Shown here: positions 52,151-60,810 of the stretch, in pieces | Layout: each line of letters starts with the position of its first letter | Position numbering within the stretch: the stretch's first letter is position 1 | Origin: Flavihumibacter profundi | Lineage (GTDB): Bacteria > Bacteroidota > Bacteroidia > Chitinophagales > Chitinophagaceae | DNA length: 64,000 nt | Assembly: GCF_020076305.1 (NCBI RefSeq) | Contig: NZ_JAIQXE010000001.1 | Coordinates: 1,426,001-1,490,000 of the forward strand | Direction: 5' to 3' | Made by a program: the position numbers and the translations under genes | Notes under the pieces: model-generated | The model's input: the letters and a program-made list of their open reading frames with translations, nothing else | Databases searched by the model: none | Told to the model about the DNA's origin: nothing

Positions 52151-52870
52151 ATGTACAATATACTTATTCAGTTTCATTTGCTTCTCTCTGGATTGCCGGT
52201 ATTTTGCAACAGCAGCTTTGGCCAGGCAACAAAAAATACGACGATTACCATAATGCAAGATGTGAAAAAATTCCGGGAGGTTGTCAGCACTGATCCGAAT
52301 CAACGGATGGTCGATTTAACAAACTATATACCAAACCTGGTATTTGACCTGAAATACAGTAAAAAAGACAATTTCACACACCAGGTATTGTACCCGGCTA
52401 AAATGTATTACAGTTTTTTGCGGCTGCCGGCGGCAAGTGCCCTGCGGGAAATCTTTGAAGCATTGCAAAAAGAGGGAATCGGGGTAAAAGTTTATGACGC
52501 TTACCGGCCTTATGACGCTACTTAACTGATGTGGAATATTGTCTGAGATGAGCGTTACACGGCAAACCCGGCCAAAGGAAGTGGACATAACCGTGGAATC
52601 TCAATAGATTTAACGTTGCTGGATACACGAAGTGGACAAGAATAACCGATGGGAACTTCGTTTGATAATTTCAGTGATTCAGCACATAACAACTCCAGGC
52701 AGTTGCCGGAATATATATTTTCAAACAGGAAAAAGCTAAAGACAGTAATGGGAACTCATGGCTCTAAAGCAATGAAAACGGAATGGTGGCATTAAAGCTG
52801 GCCAAACGAAGGAAGGTTTGATATTCTGAATTTCAAATTCAGCCAGCTAAGAAAACTGGAACATGATTAG
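52151..52870 (+). pseudogene. Decayed D-alanyl-D-alanine dipeptidase (VanX/DdpX, M15 family)
   Basis: One reading frame runs from ATG 52151 to TAG 52868 (240 codons), interrupted by TAA 52523, TGA 52544, TAA 52643 and TAA 52793 but with no frameshift. The translated pieces match VanX-type dipeptidases: a signal region, 'IPNLVFDLKYSKKDNFTHQVLYPA', 'VYDAYRPYDAT', then 'NPAKGSGHNRGISIDLTLLDTRSGQE', 'FDNFSDSAH' and 'KTEWWH', which carry the His/Asp zinc ligands and the catalytic Glu. Only the first 124 residues are translated. It is divergent from the L,D-transpeptidase and would have cleaved D-Ala-D-Ala. Confidence 0.9.
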
Positions 52871-53160
52871 ATTTCAATAACAGCAGTAACAGCTTCAATA
52901 TTAATTGGACCGTATATATGCGGAAATGTTTCTTTATTCGAGGGAGACCATTCGTGTATCAGCTGGCTGCGTAAAAGTGAAGGATCGATAACTAATTTTA
53001 CCAATCCGGTTTTATCGGCATAATATCGTTCCAGGGTGGCCGCGACCTGGCTATCTTCTGAAGCATGGATAAATCCCTCGTCAATCAATGAACTGGTTTC
53101 ATAATAGCCCATGGTAAGGGCTAAGTCCCATTCTCTTTTGTAGGCTATATGATATATCAT
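52867..53160 (-). CDS. DUF952 family protein
   Basis: The 97-residue protein has the DUF952 opening 'MIYHIAYKREWDLALTMGYY' with 'GFIHASEDSQVAATLERYY' and 'TFPHIYGPINIEAVTAV'. The family is small and cytoplasmic, and its structure recalls ADP-ribosyltransferases; its function is unknown. Its stop overlaps the end of the vanX pseudogene by four bases. It lies 37 bases after aroC, so it may be the last gene of the aromatic operon transcript. Confidence 0.88.
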   Translation of the reverse strand: MIYHIAYKREWDLALTMGYYETSSLIDEGFIHASEDSQVAATLERYYADKTGLVKLVIDPSLLRSQLIHEWSPSNKETFPHIYGPINIEAVTAVIEI

Positions 53161-53197
53161 CGTTTTTTATTGCTTAACGCGTAAATGCAATTGGTTA

Positions 53198-54193
53198 TTA
53201 TTTCATTACCCTTGGCACCCTGTTTACCAGCATCATCAGGTCAGCCAGGACCATAGCTGTTACCGCTTCAAGTACAACCGGAACGCGTAAGGCAATACAA
53301 AGGTCATGGCGTCCTTTTACAGAAAACACTTCCTGTTCACCGGTTTCCCAGTTTAAGGTAACCTGGTCCTTTGGCGTTGAAGAAGTGGGTTTAATGGCAA
53401 TACGGAATACTAGTTCATTTCCATTGGTTATACCCCCTACCACCCCACCGGCATGGTTGGTACGGGTTTTACCTGAGTTGTCTTCAATGGAATCATTATG
53501 GTCAACACCGAACATTTTTGCAGCCTGGAAACCAGTGCCAAATTCAATACCCCGAACAGCCGGAATAGCAAAAACGGCATGACTGATCAAAGATTCAACC
53601 GAATCGAAGAAGGGCTCCCCCAGGGAGGCGGGCAATCCATTCACCCTGCATTCAACAATACCACCTATGGAATCCTTGGCATCAATGGCTTTCTGTAACC
53701 CTTTCTCAATATCCGCCTCGCCGCCAATTTCCAGGATGTTTGCCGAAACTGATATTCCTTTCAGGATTTTCTTTGCCACAACACCGGCTGCCACTAACCC
53801 AACGGTTAACCGTCCGCTGAAATGGCCACCGCCCCTGAAGTCTTCAAATCCTCCAAATTTTTGGTGGGCAACAAAATCCGCATGCCCGGGACGGGGAACT
53901 GCCCTTTGTTTTTCGTAGTCGCCGGAACGGGTATTCTTATTTTCAAAATAAATAGTCATGGGCGCGCCTGTTGCGCGACCATTGAACAACCCGGTTTGAA
54001 AAACAGGGATATCGTCTTCTTTTCGGGGTGTTGTACCTTTTTGTACGCCACCCTTTCTTCTTTCAATATCCTCCACAAAATCTGCTGCATCAAGGGTCAG
54101 ACCAGCAGGAACACCATCCAGCACTACACCCACTGCGGGTCCATGAGATTCGCCTACTATTGTAACCCTGAATAATTTTCCAAATGCGTTCAT
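53198..54193 (-). CDS. aroC: Chorismate synthase
   Basis: AroC converts EPSP to chorismate using reduced FMN as cofactor. The 331-residue protein opens with 'GKLFRVTIVGESHGPAVGVVLDGVPAGL', has the flavin and phosphate regions 'RRKGGVQKGTTPRKEDDIPVF' and 'GHADFVAHQKFGGFEDFRGGGHFSGRLT', and 'TNHAGGVVGGITNGNELVFRIAIKPTSS'. It is slightly shorter than the usual 350-360 residues because its C-terminus is trimmed. It is the last shikimate gene of the operon, 28 bases after aroA. The His residues of the active site are present. Confidence 0.96.
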   Translation of the reverse strand: MNAFGKLFRVTIVGESHGPAVGVVLDGVPAGLTLDAADFVEDIERRKGGVQKGTTPRKEDDIPVFQTGLFNGRATGAPMTIYFENKNTRSGDYEKQRAVPRPGHADFVAHQKFGGFEDFRGGGHFSGRLTVGLVAAGVVAKKILKGISVSANILEIGGEADIEKGLQKAIDAKDSIGGIVECRVNGLPASLGEPFFDSVESLISHAVFAIPAVRGIEFGTGFQAAKMFGVDHNDSIEDNSGKTRTNHAGGVVGGITNGNELVFRIAIKPTSSTPKDQVTLNWETGEQEVFSVKGRHDLCIALRVPVVLEAVTAMVLADLMMLVNRVPRVMK

Positions 54194-54221
54194 TGGTTAA
54201 TATTACTTTTCACAGCTATGG

Positions 54222-55499
54222 TTAAACGTACTGAACGTATGCTCCCAATTGTGCAAGGTGATCAAAAAAGTTTGGATATGATTTATTAATAGCTTCTGCT
54301 GCATCAATAGACATGGGTCCGGTGGCATTCAAAGCTGCCACAGCACCAGCCATGGCAATCCGGTGGTCGTGGTGCGAATACAACCGGGCACCTTTAACTC
54401 CGTTTCCACCCCTGATAATCATAAGATCATCCTGCAATTCAACAGGAACCCCCATTTTCCCGAATTCTTCCTGAAGGGTTATGGCCCTGTTACTTTCTTT
54501 GTGTGCCAGCCTTGTTACACCTTTAATAACTGTGGTTCCGGAACAATAAGCCGCAAGGGCAACCAGCGGGGGAAAAAGATCGGGACAATCGGTCGCGTCG
54601 AATTCAAATCCTTTAAGGGGCATTGGCCTGAGGGCAATCTGGTTGGCTTCAATACTAATTCCTGCACCACAACTGATCAATGCGTTCAATATGGCTTTAT
54701 CGGCCTGTGTTGAGAAAACATCCAGGCCGTGAATAATGATATTGCCAGAAATCGCGCCAGCCACCAATAAAAATGCTGCACCGCTCCAATCACCTTCTAC
54801 AGTATATTCCCGGTGTTTTGCTGCATCCGGGATATAAGAACTTCCAACAAAATAAAAAGCTTCATAATTCATGTTTTCCGGAACTGGCAAACCGAAAGCT
54901 TTCATTACTGCAAGGGTAAGGTCTACATAAGGTTTGCTTTTCAGGTTGGTCACTTTAACAGTAACATTTTTAGCTCCGGATGCTGCATAAGCCATAAGGA
55001 TTCCGGTAAGGAATTGTGAACTTAAAGAACCATCAATAGTAATATCGCGAGGCTGCAGTGGACCCTTTACTACCAGGGGCAGGCGGCCTTCCCTGGTTTT
55101 CACGGAAACCCCAAGTTGGGGCAGTACTTCGTCAAAAAAGTCCATTGGCCTCGTTACAAGGCTGCCTTCCCCTGTAATGGTGATCTCCTCTTCATTCATT
55201 GCCACTAGTGGCGTAAACATCCTGATGCCTAAGCCGCTTTCCCCGCAATTAACGGTATGCTCACGGGCATGAATACCGGAACTACTGATTATAAGTTGCC
55301 GGGCTTCCTCTTTTACAGTAGCGCCGAGGGCATGTATGACACCCAGTGCAGCTTTGTCATCATTGGAATGGCCCGGATTTATCACCATGGTTGTACCGCC
55401 GGCAGCAAGTGCTGCGGCACAGGCCCTTTGCATTGAACTCTTCGATGCTGGTGCATATATTTCCCCATGCAATACAGATGGTTTAATTGTTGCGATCAT
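54222..55499 (-). CDS. aroA: 3-phosphoshikimate 1-carboxyvinyltransferase (EPSP synthase)
   Basis: AroA transfers enolpyruvate from PEP to shikimate 3-phosphate. The 425-residue protein shows 'GEIYAPASKSSMQRACAAALAAGG' (substrate-binding Lys/Ser), 'VNCGESGLGIRMFTPLVAM', 'SSQFLTGILMAYAASG', 'ATDCPDLFPPLVALAAYC' and 'HHDHRIAMAGAVAALNA'. The usual LGNAGT motif is replaced by NCGESGLGIRM, a glyphosate-relevant difference characteristic of divergent class II-type enzymes. It follows aroB by 16 bases. Confidence 0.95.
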   Translation of the reverse strand: MIATIKPSVLHGEIYAPASKSSMQRACAAALAAGGTTMVINPGHSNDDKAALGVIHALGATVKEEARQLIISSSGIHAREHTVNCGESGLGIRMFTPLVAMNEEEITITGEGSLVTRPMDFFDEVLPQLGVSVKTREGRLPLVVKGPLQPRDITIDGSLSSQFLTGILMAYAASGAKNVTVKVTNLKSKPYVDLTLAVMKAFGLPVPENMNYEAFYFVGSSYIPDAAKHREYTVEGDWSGAAFLLVAGAISGNIIIHGLDVFSTQADKAILNALISCGAGISIEANQIALRPMPLKGFEFDATDCPDLFPPLVALAAYCSGTTVIKGVTRLAHKESNRAITLQEEFGKMGVPVELQDDLMIIRGGNGVKGARLYSHHDHRIAMAGAVAALNATGPMSIDAAEAINKSYPNFFDHLAQLGAYVQYV

Positions 55500-55515
55500 A
55501 ACTGAGGTAGAAACA

Positions 55516-56535
55516 TTATAATTGTTCGATGATTTTTTTAACCTGCTCCAGCGGAAGGGTATGCACTATGCCTTTCCCGATTTTTTGCAGCAGGATATAG
55601 TGAAGGCTATCCCTCTCCCTTTTTTTATCGTGTTTCAAAACGTCGAAAACCTTGCTGCTATTGAAACGTGCATATGTTGGAAGTTGGTACTGGCTAATAA
55701 CATCCACTACTTTTTCAGCACCTTTAAAACCAAGGATTGTTTCCGATAAGTGTGCTGCATATGTCATGCCGATAGCTACTGCCTGTCCGTGGGACAATTC
55801 AAACTGGTTCTCCAGGGCATGTCCCAGTGTATGACCAAAATTAAGCAGTTTGCGGTCACCTTGCTCAGTTTCATCAACCTGAACAACCTTAGTTTTAAGC
55901 AGGGCGTTCCGGCGTATTAAAGCTGCGAGTTCTTTTTTCTTTACCTTGTACCAATCTATATCGTGGGTGGCCAACTGGCGGAACATTGCCGCATCTTTAA
56001 TACAGGCGTGCTTGATGATTTCTGCAAAGCCATTCTGCCATTCGGTTTCAGGCAAAGTTTTCAATACCCCTGCGTCAAAAAGCAAAAAAGAAGGTTGCCT
56101 GATAATACCGACCAGGTTCTTGTAAACACCTACATCGACCCCGTTTTTGCCTCCAATGGAAGCATCAACCATTGCCAGCAGGCTGGTTGGCACAAAACCA
56201 ACCCTGATACCCCGCATGTACACTGCACCGATATACCCGGTAAGGTCTGTGATCACACCGCCGCCGATACCAATCAGCGTGGTTTTCCGGTCAGCCTCCA
56301 TTTCTATCAGCGTATCAATTACTGCATCTGCGGTTTGTTGGCTTTTGTATTCCTCACCTGGCTTTAGTACAATTGTATTCCATCCTTTTAATTGCTTTTG
56401 ATACAATGAAAAAATATGATCGTCGGTAATGACGATAGAATATTTCTTATCTGCTACCTGGCTGAGATTCGACAAAGACGCATTGAAATAATACTCTGTA
56501 ACAGCATGTCCAATCCTGATCTTTTTTGTTTCCAT
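55516..56535 (-). CDS. aroB: 3-dehydroquinate synthase
   Basis: AroB cyclises DAHP to dehydroquinate using NAD and a divalent metal. The 339-residue protein has 'LIGIGGGVITDLTGYIGAVYMRGI', 'VPTSLLAMVDASIGGKNGVDV', 'KNLVGIIRQPSFLLFDAGVLKTLP' and the metal ligands in 'RKLLNFGHTLGHALE' and 'SHGQAVAIGM'. The N-terminal NAD domain is a little shorter than in E. coli. It follows the DAHP synthase-chorismate mutase gene by 19 bases within the aromatic operon. Confidence 0.96.
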   Translation of the reverse strand: METKKIRIGHAVTEYYFNASLSNLSQVADKKYSIVITDDHIFSLYQKQLKGWNTIVLKPGEEYKSQQTADAVIDTLIEMEADRKTTLIGIGGGVITDLTGYIGAVYMRGIRVGFVPTSLLAMVDASIGGKNGVDVGVYKNLVGIIRQPSFLLFDAGVLKTLPETEWQNGFAEIIKHACIKDAAMFRQLATHDIDWYKVKKKELAALIRRNALLKTKVVQVDETEQGDRKLLNFGHTLGHALENQFELSHGQAVAIGMTYAAHLSETILGFKGAEKVVDVISQYQLPTYARFNSSKVFDVLKHDKKRERDSLHYILLQKIGKGIVHTLPLEQVKKIIEQL

Positions 56536-56554
56536 GAATTTCAGGGTATTGGGC

Positions 56555-57646
56555 TTAACTGTTCATTATTTTGTTCTGGTGGTTGATACTTTCCATATGC
56601 ACAGCATCAAAATACTTGGTGATGAATTCTTTGCTCAATCCAAGTTTATCACCTTTCAAAAATGCGCGCTCAAGGATTTCATTCCAGCGATTGGTTTGCA
56701 AAATGGTGATATTGTTATTCTTCTTGTAAGAGCCGATTTGTTCAGCAACTTTCATTCGCTGACCCAAAATCTGCATCAGTTCATCATCGAGGTGATTGAT
56801 TTGCTGGCGCAATTTTTCCAGCGCTGCATGATAAGCATCAGAATCCACATCTTCCCTTCTCCAGGTAATAGCATCAAGCATTTCTGCCAGTTTTTCGGGG
56901 GTAACCTGCTGCTTGGCGTCACTCCATGCGTTATCCGGGTCAATATGGCTTTCGATCATCAGTCCGTCAAAATCAAGGTCGATCGCTTTTTGCATTACAT
57001 CCTGCAGAATATCGCGGCGTCCGCAAATATGAGATGGATCGTTAATGATCATCAATTCAGGATTACGGCGTTTCATTTCGATAGCAAGGTGCCACATTGG
57101 AGCATTCCTGTATTCTGTATTACCATAGGATGAAAATCCACGGTGAATAAGTCCAATTTGTTTGATACCTGCTTTTGCAACACGTTCTACCGCACCCAAC
57201 CATAATTCAAGGTCAGGATTTATCGGGTTCTTTATGAGTACCGGAACATCGGCACCTTTAAGGGCATCTGCCACTTCCTGAACACTGAAAGGGTTAACTG
57301 TAGTTCTTGCACCAATCCACAGAATATCTACATCAAAATGGAGCGCATCTTCAACCTGCTTAGCTGTGGCTACTTCTACCGCTACAGGCAAACCGGTCAG
57401 TTTCCTTGCCTGCTGTAACCAGGGCAGGCCTTTTGTACCGATACCTTCAAATGAACCCGGCCGTGTGCGGGGTTTCCAGATACCGGCCCTAAGTACATCT
57501 ACTTTCCCGGTTTTTGCCAGCCGCTGAGCGGTTTCAATAACCTGCTCTTCGGTTTCGGCACTGCATGGTCCGGAAATAATTAAAGGACGTTTAGCCCAGG
57601 CCTCCTGGGTGATTTCTTTCATTGTTTTTGTTGCTGTTGCTTGCAT
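56555..57646 (-). CDS. Bifunctional 3-deoxy-7-phosphoheptulonate synthase / chorismate mutase
   Basis: The 363-residue protein joins a type I-beta DAHP synthase (about residues 1-260: 'PLIISGPCSAETEEQVIETAQRL', 'AGIWKPRTRPGSFEGIG', 'LIHRGFSSYGNTEYRNAPMWHLAIEM', 'SHIDPDNAWSDAKQQVTPEKL') with a C-terminal AroQ-type chorismate mutase ('LEKLRQQINHLDDELMQILGQRMKVAEQIGSYKKNNNI'). It therefore starts the shikimate pathway and later makes prephenate. In this family the mutase domain often mediates prephenate feedback on the synthase. It follows tyrA by 77 bases. Confidence 0.96.
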   Translation of the reverse strand: MQATATKTMKEITQEAWAKRPLIISGPCSAETEEQVIETAQRLAKTGKVDVLRAGIWKPRTRPGSFEGIGTKGLPWLQQARKLTGLPVAVEVATAKQVEDALHFDVDILWIGARTTVNPFSVQEVADALKGADVPVLIKNPINPDLELWLGAVERVAKAGIKQIGLIHRGFSSYGNTEYRNAPMWHLAIEMKRRNPELMIINDPSHICGRRDILQDVMQKAIDLDFDGLMIESHIDPDNAWSDAKQQVTPEKLAEMLDAITWRREDVDSDAYHAALEKLRQQINHLDDELMQILGQRMKVAEQIGSYKKNNNITILQTNRWNEILERAFLKGDKLGLSKEFITKYFDAVHMESINHQNKIMNS

Positions 57647-57723
57647 GATATGTAAATTGTAAAGTTACTTTTTTTGTTGGGTAGTAAGCCGCCGATGGTA
57701 TGCAGGGACTCCTGATTCACAAT

Positions 57724-58593
57724 TCAGCCTAATATCCTCCTGATCTTATTTGCGTTTTCAATCAATTCCTGCAGGTATTCATAATTTTCCTTTTCAAGGC
57801 ATGATTTGAATTTCCGGAGCTGCGTAATGTGCTCATTTAATACATCCAGCACGTTATCGCGGTTTTGCATAAAGATGGGTACCCACATGGCCGGATTACT
57901 TTTGGCCAGCCTTACCGTACTTTCAAAACCCGCACTGGCCAGTTCGAAAATTGCCTGGTCTTCCCGTTCCTTCTCTAATACAGTATTCGCCAATGCGAAT
58001 GATGTGATGTGGGAAATATGACTCACATAAGCTGCATGCAAATCATGCGCCACGGCTTCCATTTCCAGCAGGTGCATTCCAATTTTCCGGTATACCTGCC
58101 TAACCCATTCCACTGCATCAGCATCACTTTCACCCGCATTACAGATAACTACCGCCTTATTTTCAAAAGCTGATTTTACCGCAGCTTCAGGACCACTGTA
58201 CTCAGTACCCCACATAGGATGTGTAGCCACATAACGCCCTCTTTTGGGGTGGCCGGCAACCACGTTAACCAGCTGGGATTTTGTTGATCCGGCATCAAAT
58301 ACAATCTGATGGTTCACACGATCCAGTACTTTCGGCAAAATGGTGATCATTTTATCAACGGGTATTGCCAACACAATCGCTTCACTTTGTGCAATAGCTT
58401 CTTCAAGTGGCAAAATTTCATCTATTAATCCAAGTTCCAGGGCTTTTGCTGCATGCTCTGCATTACTCTCAACACCGATTATCCCGGCAGCCATGCCCTT
58501 TTCATTGAGTTGCAAGGCCAGCGACCCTCCTATTAAGCCTACACCGACAATGGTTATTTTTTTCCTTTCCATAGTATTAAATCCACTAAACAT
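57724..58593 (-). CDS. tyrA: Prephenate dehydrogenase
   Basis: TyrA oxidises prephenate to 4-hydroxyphenylpyruvate with NAD. The 289-residue protein has the nucleotide loop 'ITIVGVGLIGGSLALQLNEKG', 'AIVLAIPVDKMITILPKVLD', 'VFDAGSTKSQLVN', and the active-site His in 'YVATHPMWGTEYSGPEAAV' plus 'HAAYVSHISHITSFALANTV'. No ACT regulatory domain is fused. ATG 58593 overlaps the aminotransferase stop as TAATG; the inner ATG 58572 (MERKKITIVG) is an equally good start by family length. Confidence 0.95.
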   Translation of the reverse strand: MFSGFNTMERKKITIVGVGLIGGSLALQLNEKGMAAGIIGVESNAEHAAKALELGLIDEILPLEEAIAQSEAIVLAIPVDKMITILPKVLDRVNHQIVFDAGSTKSQLVNVVAGHPKRGRYVATHPMWGTEYSGPEAAVKSAFENKAVVICNAGESDADAVEWVRQVYRKIGMHLLEMEAVAHDLHAAYVSHISHITSFALANTVLEKEREDQAIFELASAGFESTVRLAKSNPAMWVPIFMQNRDNVLDVLNEHITQLRKFKSCLEKENYEYLQELIENANKIRRILG

Positions 58594-59771
58594 TAACTGT
58601 TAATAGCAACAGGAATGGATACCCGTATACGATCAATTGCCTGTTGCAGTTTTTCCTCCGGACTACAAAGGCTAACCCTGATAAACCCGTTTCCTGCGCT
58701 TCCAAATATGCCGCCTGGCGTAATGAAAACATTGTTATTATACAAAATGGCATCACTCAGCGCATACCCATCTGCATAAGCAGAAGGAATTTTCGCCCAA
58801 ACGAACATACCCACCTGCTGCCTGTTATACGTGCAATCGAGCATATCCAGCAAAGAATACACCAGGTCCCGGCGGCGGGCATAAATGGCATTAACACTTT
58901 TATACCAGTCAGTACCTAATTGCAGTGCCCTGGCAGCGGCGAGTTGAACCGGCAAAAACATACCACTGTCCATATTGCTTTTGAACCGGATGATCTCATC
59001 AATCCTTTCCTTTGCTCCAGCCAGCATACCTACGCGCCAGCCGGCCATATTATGGCTCTTGCTGAGTGAATTCAATTCAACCACCACTTCCTTTGCACCA
59101 GGCACAGCCAAAAGGCTTACCGGATGTTCATTTAAAATGAAACTGTATGGATTATCATGACAGATCAGAATATTATGTTGCCGGCCAAATGCAACCAATC
59201 TTTCAAAAAATCGCCTGGAAGGTAACTGCCCGGTGGGCATATGCGGGTAGTTTACCCACATCAGTTTAACTTTCGACAAATCTTGTGCAGCTATAGCATC
59301 AAGGTCGGGTTCCCAGTTCAGGGTTTCAACCATTTCATACGGAACTGCCTTACCTCCTGCAAGTTTTACCGCACTGCTGTAAGTTGGGTATCCCGGATTG
59401 GGAATCAGCACTTCATCGCCTTCATTGAGGTAAGTCATACAAATATGCATGATACCTTCCTTGCTTCCAATAAGTGGAAGTATCTCAGATTCAGGATCAA
59501 GCTGAACGCCATACCAGGTTGAATACCAATCGCTCATTGCCTTGCGCAATACCGGCGATCCCTTATAATTCTGGTAGGCATGTACGTTAGGTTTCGCAGC
59601 CTCTTCCTGTAAAACCTTAACCACATCGGGGTGCGGGGGAAGGTCGGGGCTGCCGATACCCAGGTTTATAATGGCTTTGCCTGCCTTATTGAGGGTATCA
59701 ATTTCGCGTAGTTTTTGTGAAAAATAGTATTCACCAATTCCATTCAAACGATTGGCGGTTGCTATGGTCAT
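58593..59771 (-). CDS. PLP-dependent aminotransferase (aspartate/aromatic type)
   Basis: The 392-residue class I/II aminotransferase shows 'AIINLGIGSPDLPPHPDVV', 'GSKEGIMHICMTYLNEGDEVLIPNPGYPTY', and the PLP-lysine motif 'LNSLSKSHNMAGWRVGMLAG' with an Arg for the substrate carboxylate near 'FIRVSLCSPEEKL'. Within the operon it lies between pheA and tyrA and probably transaminates phenylpyruvate and 4-hydroxyphenylpyruvate in the last step to Phe and Tyr. Its ATG overlaps the pheA stop as ATGA and its stop overlaps tyrA, so the three genes are tightly coupled. Confidence 0.93.
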   Translation of the reverse strand: MTIATANRLNGIGEYYFSQKLREIDTLNKAGKAIINLGIGSPDLPPHPDVVKVLQEEAAKPNVHAYQNYKGSPVLRKAMSDWYSTWYGVQLDPESEILPLIGSKEGIMHICMTYLNEGDEVLIPNPGYPTYSSAVKLAGGKAVPYEMVETLNWEPDLDAIAAQDLSKVKLMWVNYPHMPTGQLPSRRFFERLVAFGRQHNILICHDNPYSFILNEHPVSLLAVPGAKEVVVELNSLSKSHNMAGWRVGMLAGAKERIDEIIRFKSNMDSGMFLPVQLAAARALQLGTDWYKSVNAIYARRRDLVYSLLDMLDCTYNRQQVGMFVWAKIPSAYADGYALSDAILYNNNVFITPGGIFGSAGNGFIRVSLCSPEEKLQQAIDRIRVSIPVAINS

Positions 59772-60595
59772 ATTCTGCCGTTTTTATAAATGCCATACAC
59801 CTGCAAGGCAACGGTCATGGGACGGATTGCCTCGATGATGGTATTAAATTGCTCAATATTATCAAATTCCATATCAGCGTGAAAACTGTATTCCCAGTCA
59901 CTTCCCGGGATAGGAAAACTCTGAAGCTTACTCAGGTTGATGCCTCCTTCTGCAATTTGGCTAAGTACACGCGCCAGGCTCCCCCTTGAATGATCGGTAT
60001 GGAAATTCACCGAAGCTTTATTAGCATCGGCAATAACGCTTGTATTTTCAGGCCGCATTAACACCAGGAAGCGTGTATAATTATTCTTCATGGTATGGAT
60101 ATTCGGTGCAAGTACATCCAGTTCAAACAATTCAGCAGCTAATTTGCTGGCAATGGCAGCAGCATGCCTGTGCCTTTTCTGGTGGATGATTTTCGCACTG
60201 AGTGCAGTGTCCTCGGTTTCTACCAGTTTCCAATCATATTTTTCAAGAAAATCAATGCATTGCAGGATAGCCATAGGGTGGGAATGAACTTCCCTGATAT
60301 CTTCAAACGATACTCCCGGGTTCACCAGTAGGTTTTGTTTGATTTGGAGGTAAACTTCCCCTACCACGCGCAGGTTGCTTTTCTGCAGCAGGTTGTAATT
60401 CGGGAGTATGCTGCCGGCAATGGAATTTTCAATGGCCATTACACCACCTTCACTTTCCCTTTTGTTGGCAGCAATCTTTACCACTTCCCTAAATGTATCG
60501 CAGGGGATAACTTCCACCTGCCTGCCGAAGAATTGCTGGGCAGCCACCTGGTGGAAACTGCCTTCATAACCTTGTATTGATACTCTTGTTGCCAT
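59768..60595 (-). CDS. pheA: Prephenate dehydratase
   Basis: PheA decarboxylates and dehydrates prephenate to phenylpyruvate. From ATG 60595 the 275-residue protein has 'VSIQGYEGSFHQVAAQQFFG', 'GGVMAIENSIAGSI' and the catalytic 'NNYTRFLVLMRP' (TRF motif), then an ACT domain. The ACT motifs known as GALV and ESRP read GSLA and QSFP here ('SRGSLARVLSQIAEGGINL' then 'LQSFPIPGSDWEYSF'), so Phe feedback may be altered. The start at 60595 is preceded directly by the attenuator terminator, which excludes the longer TTG start at 60673. It is first in the aromatic operon. Confidence 0.95.
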   Translation of the reverse strand: MATRVSIQGYEGSFHQVAAQQFFGRQVEVIPCDTFREVVKIAANKRESEGGVMAIENSIAGSILPNYNLLQKSNLRVVGEVYLQIKQNLLVNPGVSFEDIREVHSHPMAILQCIDFLEKYDWKLVETEDTALSAKIIHQKRHRHAAAIASKLAAELFELDVLAPNIHTMKNNYTRFLVLMRPENTSVIADANKASVNFHTDHSRGSLARVLSQIAEGGINLSKLQSFPIPGSDWEYSFHADMEFDNIEQFNTIIEAIRPMTVALQVYGIYKNGRI

Positions 60596-60631
60596 AAAAA
60601 ACAAGAGTCCCGGCTTTTTGCCGGGACTCTT
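60596..60631 (-). terminator. Attenuator terminator directly upstream of pheA
   Basis: Bases 60620-60631 and 60603-60614 form a perfect 12-bp hairpin (minus-strand AAGAGTCCCGGC, loop AAAAA), followed by TGTTTTTT that runs up to the pheA ATG at 60595. A terminator between a leader ORF and the first structural gene makes sense only as a conditional one. Its 5' arm has a 5-bp GC match to the leader's GCCGG (60682-60686), a possible antiterminator pairing. Confidence 0.88.
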
Positions 60632-60651
60632 TATGTTAGTTGTTGATGATC

Positions 60652-60747
60652 TTATTTTGTTGATCCTACACAAAGCATCGCCGGCCTTCTGCCTGTAAAA
60701 AAGTAGAAGTAAAAATAAAATCGGCCAAAAGAATTGGGTTGAATCAT
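60652..60747 (-). CDS. Phe/Tyr-rich leader peptide of the aromatic operon
   Basis: A minus-strand ORF from ATG 60747 to TAA 60652 encodes 31 residues beginning MIQPNSFGR and continuing with an aromatic run at residues 10-17 (F-Y-F-Y-F-Y-F-F). With F7 this gives six Phe and three Tyr codons. It ends 20 bases before the hairpin that precedes pheA. This is the architecture of the pheA and trp leaders of proteobacteria: ribosome stalling at aromatic codons when charged tRNA-Phe or tRNA-Tyr is scarce should prevent termination. Recognition is from sequence only. Confidence 0.88.
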   Translation of the reverse strand: MIQPNSFGRFYFYFYFFTGRRPAMLCVGSTK

Positions 60748-60810
60748 GTTGTAAAAATAACGAATGAAATCAAATGAAAAAAAGTTTTTTTCCTTACAAT
60801 TGTTAGTTTT

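Noticed and set aside
52523-52795. Stop-codon recoding in the VanX-like gene
   Set aside because: Two different stop codons (TAA and TGA) are used with no recoding element visible, and neighbouring conserved residues have changed, so gene decay is the simpler explanation.
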